Source: an uncultured Cloacibacillus sp. (GTDB lineage Bacteria > Synergistota > Synergistia > Synergistales > Synergistaceae). Taken from it: DNA of 9,392 bases. The DNA lies in assembly GCA_934511335.1 (NCBI GenBank), contig CAKSWL010000067.1, positions 1 to 9,392 on the forward strand, given 5' to 3'. The notes below the pieces were generated by a model. It had not been told where the DNA came from, searched no databases, and worked only from the letters and a program-made list of their open reading frames with translations. Positions 5,884 through 9,392 of this stretch are shown piece by piece. Numbering within the stretch: the first letter of the stretch is position 1; each line of letters starts with the position of its first letter. Made by a program: the position numbers and the translations under genes.

Positions 5884-6612
5884 ATGAAAAGGTTATTTGC
5901 CGCGCTGCTCGTCCTGCTGGCTTTTTGCGCCGAGGCCCGCGCCGGCGCGCTCGCCGTCACCACCGGAGCCGGCTACATGAAGATGGTACAGGAGCTCTCC
6001 GCGGCCTACAGAAGCGAAACGGCGAAGCCCGTCGAGGAGGTCTACGGCGGCAATATCGGACAGATGCTCGCACAGATAGAGGCGGGAAACGGCGTCAACA
6101 TCGTGATCAGCGACAAGGGCGCGCTCAAAACCGCGAAGTCGGGGATCAGGATCGCGAAGATACAGCCGCTTGGATCGACAGTGCTCGTCCTCGCCTGGCG
6201 CAAGGGACTTGAGCTCTCTTCGCCCAACGACTTGACGGGCGAAAGCGTCAAATCGGTCGCCTATCCCGACCCCAAGGCGGCCATCTACGGCAGGGCCGCT
6301 GCGAAGTATCTTGAGACTACCGGCCTCGGAGCCAAGATCGCGCCGAAGCTGTCGCAGCTCTCGACCGTGCCGCAGGTCTTTTCTTATCTCGTATCGAAAG
6401 AGATGGACGCGGGTTTTGTGAACCGCGTCGTCGTACGCGCGGGTGCTGCGAAGATCGGCGGCTCGCTGGAGATACCCTCGGGCTATCCGCCGATCGAGAT
6501 GGTGGCGGCGGTCGTCGAGGGTGCGGAGGGCGACCCCGCCGTCGCCGATTTCCTTCGCTTCCTCAGCGGCGACACGGCGAAGGCGATCATGAAGAAGCAC
6601 GGCATACAGTGA
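5884..6612 (+). CDS. modA: Molybdate/tungstate-type ABC transporter substrate-binding protein (divergent ModA)
   Basis: A 242-residue exported binding protein. A Sec signal peptide is clear: MKR, a hydrophobic stretch LFAALLVLLAFCA, and a probable cut after ARA (residue 20). The mature protein begins ALAVTTGAGYMKMVQELSAA and contains GGNIGQMLAQIEAG (55-68) and INIVISD-like VNIVISDKGALK (71-82), the framework of periplasmic oxyanion-binding proteins. It ends FLRFLSGDTAKAIMKKHGI, the usual ModA-type C-terminal helix. The serines that contact molybdate in E. coli ModA (AAAS and SSS motifs) align with TGAG and GGN, so the ligand contacts differ. It could bind molybdate, tungstate or another anion. 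The ATG at 5884 is preferred to that at 5872 because it gives the normal signal peptide and the AAAGGA (5867-5872) lies upstream of it. It follows modC by 50 nt. Confidence 0.82.
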   Translation: MKRLFAALLVLLAFCAEARAGALAVTTGAGYMKMVQELSAAYRSETAKPVEEVYGGNIGQMLAQIEAGNGVNIVISDKGALKTAKSGIRIAKIQPLGSTVLVLAWRKGLELSSPNDLTGESVKSVAYPDPKAAIYGRAAAKYLETTGLGAKIAPKLSQLSTVPQVFSYLVSKEMDAGFVNRVVVRAGAAKIGGSLEIPSGYPPIEMVAAVVEGAEGDPAVADFLRFLSGDTAKAIMKKHGIQ

Positions 6613-6627
6613 GCGGGAGCGTAAGCT

Positions 6628-7311
6628 ATCGTTAAGGGTTTTTTCTCGCCCGCGCTGATATTTTCGCTGCGGCTGACCCTGGCGAGCTGCGGGGCGGCGC
6701 TGGCGCTGTTTCTCGCGCTGGGGCTGCCCGCCGCGCTCTGGTTCAGCCGCTCGCGCGCGCCCGGTGCTAGGGCGGCGGCCTTTTTTATCACGCTGCCGCT
6801 CGTCTTTCCGCCGATCGCCCTCGGATATATGCTCCTTCTGCTGCTTGGCAGAAACGGCCCGCTGGGCTCGCCGCTTGAGCATTATCTGGGGCTGAGGCTG
6901 GTATTCTCGCAGGGGGCGGTGATCCTGAGCGCCTTCGTCGCAGGGCTGCCGCTCTTTGTCCGTCCTGTGCAGGCGGCCTTTCAGGACCCTGAGATCATAA
7001 AGCTCGAAGAGGCCTCCCGCGTTCTCGGCTGCGGCCCTGTCAAAACTTTCTTCCTCGTCACGCTGCCGCTAGCAAGACGAAGTATCCTCTCCGGGCTGCT
7101 GCTTGCGGTGGCGCGCGCCTCGGGGGAGGTGGGCGTCACGATGATGCTCGGCGGCAATATCGCCGGGCGCACCAACACGCTGTCGCTGGAGATATTCAAC
7201 TGCGTCTCGCGCGGCGATTTCGACGAAGCGACGAGCCTCTGCCTGCTGCTTGCTTCTGCCAGCATGGTGATATATTTTATTCTTGACAGACTTCAAAGGG
7301 AGGACGGATGA
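6628..7311 (+). CDS. modB: Molybdate/tungstate-type ABC transporter permease; start codon unclear
   Basis: The frame is open from 6625 to the stop at 7309-7311 and encodes about 227 residues, the normal ModB length. It begins VKGFFSPALIFSLRLTLAS, the usual first membrane helix, followed by several further hydrophobic segments. The coupling loop EEASRVLGCGPVKTFFLVTL is the EAA motif that docks onto ModC, and GEVGVTMMLGGNIAGRTNTL is the ModB signature. There is no ATG, GTG or TTG in frame between the stop at 6622 and the ATG at 6829. Starting at 6829 would delete the first membrane helix and more. A GTG at 6609 overlaps the modA stop in the classic GTGA way but is one frame off and stops at 6633, so a +1 shift near CGT-TAA would join it. 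Options are a rare ATC start at 6628 (GGGAG at 6615-6619), a frameshift mutation, programmed shifting or a sequence error. Confidence 0.8.
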   Translation: MVKGFFSPALIFSLRLTLASCGAALALFLALGLPAALWFSRSRAPGARAAAFFITLPLVFPPIALGYMLLLLLGRNGPLGSPLEHYLGLRLVFSQGAVILSAFVAGLPLFVRPVQAAFQDPEIIKLEEASRVLGCGPVKTFFLVTLPLARRSILSGLLLAVARASGEVGVTMMLGGNIAGRTNTLSLEIFNCVSRGDFDEATSLCLLLASASMVIYFILDRLQREDG

Positions 7312-8144
7312 TGTTTTACATTTCCGACGGTTATCTTGAAGAGTTGATACATGAAGATTTGCAGCACATGGATATTACGACGCTATCGATGGGCATCGAA
7401 GAGGTCCCGGGCCTCGTGGAGTGCTTCCCCAAAAGGGCGTGCGTCCTGGCGGGGGTCGAGGAGGCGGCGCGGATCTTTGAAAAGTGCGGCGCGCGGGCCG
7501 AGATCGCTAAGCCTTACGGTCCGGCGGCGGCGCGCGAGGTCTGCCTTCGCGCACGGGGCACGGCGGGACAGCTCCACGCCTGCTATAAGCTCGCGCAGAA
7601 CGTGATGGAATATTCCTCCGGCATCGCCACGCGGACGGCGGCGATGCTAGAGGCGGCGCGCGCCGTAAATCCCGCCGTGCACGTCGCCGTGACGAGAAAG
7701 CATTTCCCCGGTGCCAAGGCGCTTTCGCTCAAGGCGGCGCTGGCGGGGGGGGCCTCCCTGCACCGCCTCGGCCTCTCCGATTCGATATTGGCCTTCGACC
7801 AGCACCGGATATTCACCGACGATTTTGCCGCGCTGATTCCTAGGATGGCGGCGGCCTTTCCCGAGAAGAAGATCGAAGCCGAGGCCGAAAGCCCCGCGGA
7901 GGCGATGCGTTACCTTCGCGCGGGCGCCGACATGGTGCAGTGCGAGCGTTTCACTCCCGAAGAGCTCGCCTCCTTCGTCAAAGAGGCAAAAAGCGCCGCC
8001 CCGCGGGCGGTCATCGCCGCCGCGGGAGGAATCAGCGCCGCGAACGCCGCCGAATACGCCGCCGCCGGCGCTGACATCCTCGTCACTTCGTGGGTCTATT
8101 TTGGCAAACCCGAAGATATCAAGATGAAATTTTCACGCCTTTAA
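7311..8144 (+). CDS. modD: ModD, NadC-like pyrophosphorylase/phosphoribosyltransferase of molybdenum operons
   Basis: A 277-residue relative of quinolinate phosphoribosyltransferase (NadC) of the ModD group. The NadC-like N-terminal D-x-TT element (MDITT, near residue 21) is kept. The barrel carries MEYSSGIATRTAAM (99-112), VTRKHFPGAK (127-136), the HRLGLSDS helix start (151-158), and AAAGGI (237-242) near the phosphate-binding end, finishing ADILVTSWVYFGKPEDIK. The TRKHFPG and FDQHRIF patterns mark ModD rather than true NadC. The family is tied to molybdenum transport genes, but its reaction is not established to my knowledge. GGGAGG (7298-7303) is seven bases from the ATG at 7311, and an in-frame ATG at 7308 overlaps the modB stop. 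Either way translation is coupled to modB. It is the last gene of the operon. Confidence 0.87.
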   Translation: MFYISDGYLEELIHEDLQHMDITTLSMGIEEVPGLVECFPKRACVLAGVEEAARIFEKCGARAEIAKPYGPAAAREVCLRARGTAGQLHACYKLAQNVMEYSSGIATRTAAMLEAARAVNPAVHVAVTRKHFPGAKALSLKAALAGGASLHRLGLSDSILAFDQHRIFTDDFAALIPRMAAAFPEKKIEAEAESPAEAMRYLRAGADMVQCERFTPEELASFVKEAKSAAPRAVIAAAGGISAANAAEYAAAGADILVTSWVYFGKPEDIKMKFSRL

Positions 8145-8185
8145 AAAGCCCCCAAAAGCAACGCCCGCAGGGACAACACGGGACG

Positions 8186-8229
8186 GCGCGCCGTTTTCCG
8201 CATGGCGAAGCGGGAAGCGGCGCGCTTTT
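8186..8229 (+). terminator. Strong intrinsic terminator of the mod operon
   Basis: A 16-bp stem (arms 8186-8201 and 8210-8225) pairs fully if two G-U pairs are allowed, around the 8-nt loop ATGGCGAA. The outer 8 bp, GCGCGCCG/CGGCGCGC, are perfect. TTTT follows at 8226-8229. It lies about 40 nt after the modD stop. Confidence 0.9.
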
Positions 8230-8304
8230 GTCTTCGCCGCCTCACCACCGCCGCGTAAAATACGCAACGTAGAATATATATATTTTGTTCCTTATTATTC
8301 TATT

Positions 8305-8330
8305 AAAAGTGAGATTAAGTTCTCATTTTT
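8305..8330. repeat. AT-rich hairpin upstream of the glutamate-semialdehyde dehydrogenase promoter
   Basis: AAAAGTGAGA (8305-8314) and TCTCATTTTT (8321-8330) pair over 10 bp with one G-U, around the loop TTAAGT. The T run could make it a weak second terminator for the mod operon, or the centre could be a regulator site. The loop lies within ATTAAGTT, which recurs in the inverted repeat at 8379-8393. The rest of the gap between modD and the next gene (8145-8421) shows the main terminator, this hairpin and one promoter, with no credible reading frame. Confidence 0.4.
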
Positions 8331-8344
8331 ATCTATTATGGTAG

Positions 8345-8373
8345 TTGAGATAAGCGCAATCTTGTGATACTAT
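8345..8373 (+). promoter_or_regulatory. pruA: Sigma70-type promoter of the glutamate-semialdehyde dehydrogenase gene
   Basis: TTGAGA (8345-8350), a 17-base spacer and TACTAT (8368-8373) form a good promoter. Start of transcription would be near 8380, inside the inverted repeat at 8379-8393. ATGGTA lies one base upstream of the -35, as it does (one or two bases away) at the two promoters of the aroD module. Confidence 0.65.
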
Positions 8374-8378
8374 ATTTT

Positions 8379-8393
8379 TGCAATTAAGTTGCA
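8379..8393. repeat. Inverted repeat at the transcription start (candidate operator)
   Basis: TGCAA (8379-8383), TTAAG, TTGCA (8389-8393) is a perfect 5+5 inverted repeat covering the predicted start site. The TTGCATTA on its right side resembles the right arm of the modC operator (TTGCATTATA), but with a 5-base instead of a 10-base spacer. The arms are short, so this could be chance in AT-rich DNA. Confidence 0.3.
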
Positions 8394-8421
8394 TTAATAT
8401 TTGGCAGCAGGAGGCTCCACA

Positions 8422-9392
8422 ATGAGCAACGCACTGTTTACGTTTGCAAAGCCGGGAAATGAACCCTCGATGAGCTACGCTCCGGGATGTCCCGAAAGAG
8501 AGCTGCTCAAAGAGGCTATCAGGCAGATCGAGTCGGAGGTCGCCGAGATACCGCTCGTCATTAACGGCGAGTTCGTCCGCACGGGCGACGCCGGCAATGT
8601 CGTCATGCCCCACGATCACGGGCATAAGCTTGCCGTCTATCACAAAGCGGGAGCCAAGGAGATGGAGCGCGCCATCGCGGCGGCGAACGCCGCGCACGAG
8701 AGCTGGAGCAATATGCTCTGGACTGAGCGCGCCTCGATCGTGCTGAAGATAGCGGAGCTCATCGATAAAAAGTACCGTTATATCCTCAACGCCGCCACCA
8801 TGATGGGACAGAGCAAAAGCGTCTGGCAGGCCGAAATCGAGGCGGCGAGTGAAACGATAGACTATTTCCGTTTCGGCGTTCATTGTATGAACGAACTCTA
8901 CGGCGATCAGCCGGCCAGCGAGGAGGGCGTCATCAACCGGCTTGAATACCGCCCGCTCGAGGGCTTCGTCTACGCCATCTCGCCCTTCAACTTCACGGCG
9001 CTCGCGGCAAATCTGCCGATGGCCCCGGTGATGATGGGCAATACGGTAGTCTGGAAGCCGGCGACGACCTCGCTGCTTTCCAGCTGGTATCTGATGAAGA
9101 TCTTCATGGAGGCTGGCGTTCCCGCGGGCGTACTGAATTTCATGCCCGGCCCCGGCTCGGTCGGCAGCAAGGTGGTGCTGAAGAGCAAAGACCTCGCCGG
9201 CATCCACTTCACCGGTTCGACCCAGGTATTCAACAGTCTTTGGAAGGGCGTCGCCGAAAACCTCTCCGCCTATCGTTCTTACCCGCGTCTCGTGGGAGAA
9301 ACGGGCGGCAAGGACTTCATGTTCGTCCACTCGTCAGCCGACATCAAGGCCGCGGCGACGGCGATCATCAGGGGCGCCTTTGAATATCAGGG
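8422..9392 (+). CDS. pruA: L-glutamate gamma-semialdehyde (1-pyrroline-5-carboxylate) dehydrogenase, ALDH4-type, partial
   Basis: The first 323 codons of an aldehyde dehydrogenase that runs past the window end. It oxidises glutamate gamma-semialdehyde, from proline, ornithine or arginine breakdown, to glutamate with NAD. The family pattern of the ALDH4 branch is clear: YAISPFNFTALAANLP (184-199), MGNTVVWKPATTS (205-217), INF-type IHFTGSTQVFNSLWKGVAENL (261-281; the pattern FTGS-x-x-x-F-x-x-LWK-x-VA-x-NL is specific to this group), YPRLVGETGGKDFMFVH (287-303) with catalytic Glu293, and FEYQ at the very end. The nucleophilic cysteine, expected within about five residues after that, is outside the window. 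Family members are about 540-560 residues, so roughly 60 percent is seen. AGGAGG (8409-8414) lies seven bases before the ATG. It is transcribed separately from the mod operon. Confidence 0.88.
   Translation, partial: MSNALFTFAKPGNEPSMSYAPGCPERELLKEAIRQIESEVAEIPLVINGEFVRTGDAGNVVMPHDHGHKLAVYHKAGAKEMERAIAAANAAHESWSNMLWTERASIVLKIAELIDKKYRYILNAATMMGQSKSVWQAEIEAASETIDYFRFGVHCMNELYGDQPASEEGVINRLEYRPLEGFVYAISPFNFTALAANLPMAPVMMGNTVVWKPATTSLLSSWYLMKIFMEAGVPAGVLNFMPGPGSVGSKVVLKSKDLAGIHFTGSTQVFNSLWKGVAENLSAYRSYPRLVGETGGKDFMFVHSSADIKAAATAIIRGAFEYQ

Noticed and set aside
5893..6882. Open frame of 329 codons on the minus strand
   Set aside because: It is antisense to modA and the start of modB, with a low-complexity arginine-rich translation and no family motif.
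6829..7311. modB starting at the first in-frame ATG
   Set aside because: This would give only 160 residues and lose the first membrane helix and following segment, which are clearly encoded upstream in the same frame.
8329..9330. Open frame of 333 codons on the minus strand
   Set aside because: It lies antisense to the clear glutamate-semialdehyde dehydrogenase gene. Its translation is rich in H, R, D and G with no domain pattern, typical of the reverse strand of GC-rich coding DNA.
1..9392. CRISPR array, insertion sequence, phage genes, tRNA or rRNA
   Set aside because: No regularly spaced direct repeats, transposase motifs, terminal inverted repeats, phage proteins or structural RNA signatures were recognised on either strand.

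Overview
The window comes from a GC-rich bacterial chromosome with compact operons, AT-rich intergenic gaps and good Shine-Dalgarno sites. The protein sequences and gene content look to me like an anaerobic, amino-acid-fermenting member of the Synergistota (Cloacibacillus-like). That placement rests on familiarity only, with no marker gene in the window, so treat it as a moderate guess.

Layout. Positions 1-455 (minus strand) are a scar: the first ~80 codons of a Gfo/Idh/MocA-type NAD(P)-dependent oxidoreductase run directly into the remains of a LysR-type regulator, which is itself internally deleted. Positions 560-4851 (minus strand) hold a metabolic module. A type I 3-dehydroquinate dehydratase (4054-4851) and a large thiamine-diphosphate enzyme (2181-4049) form a tight operon. 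A CoA-acylating-type aldehyde dehydrogenase (560-1999) follows as a separate transcription unit. The two units have sigma70-type promoters preceded by the same 33-nt block (25 of 33 positions identical), so a single regulator probably controls all three genes. Their substrate is not known from the sequence. A plausible but untested idea is anaerobic breakdown of a quinate/shikimate-like cyclitol: dehydration, ThDP-dependent C-C cleavage, then oxidation of the aldehyde to an acyl-CoA.

Positions 5118-8229 (plus strand) are an oxyanion (molybdate/tungstate-type) transport operon in the order modC-modA-modB-modD. It is preceded by an extended -10 promoter buried in a perfect 10+10 inverted repeat and ends at a long terminator hairpin. 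modB has no ordinary start codon in its own frame: a GTG that overlaps the modA stop is in another frame and would need a +1 shift.

Positions 8230-9392 hold a promoter region with two small inverted repeats and the first 323 codons of an ALDH4-type L-glutamate gamma-semialdehyde dehydrogenase (proline/arginine/ornithine catabolism), which runs off the window.

No rRNA, tRNA, CRISPR array, insertion sequence or phage gene was seen. The strongest leads are the co-regulated three-gene module, the modB start anomaly, the modC operator and the double-remnant scar.
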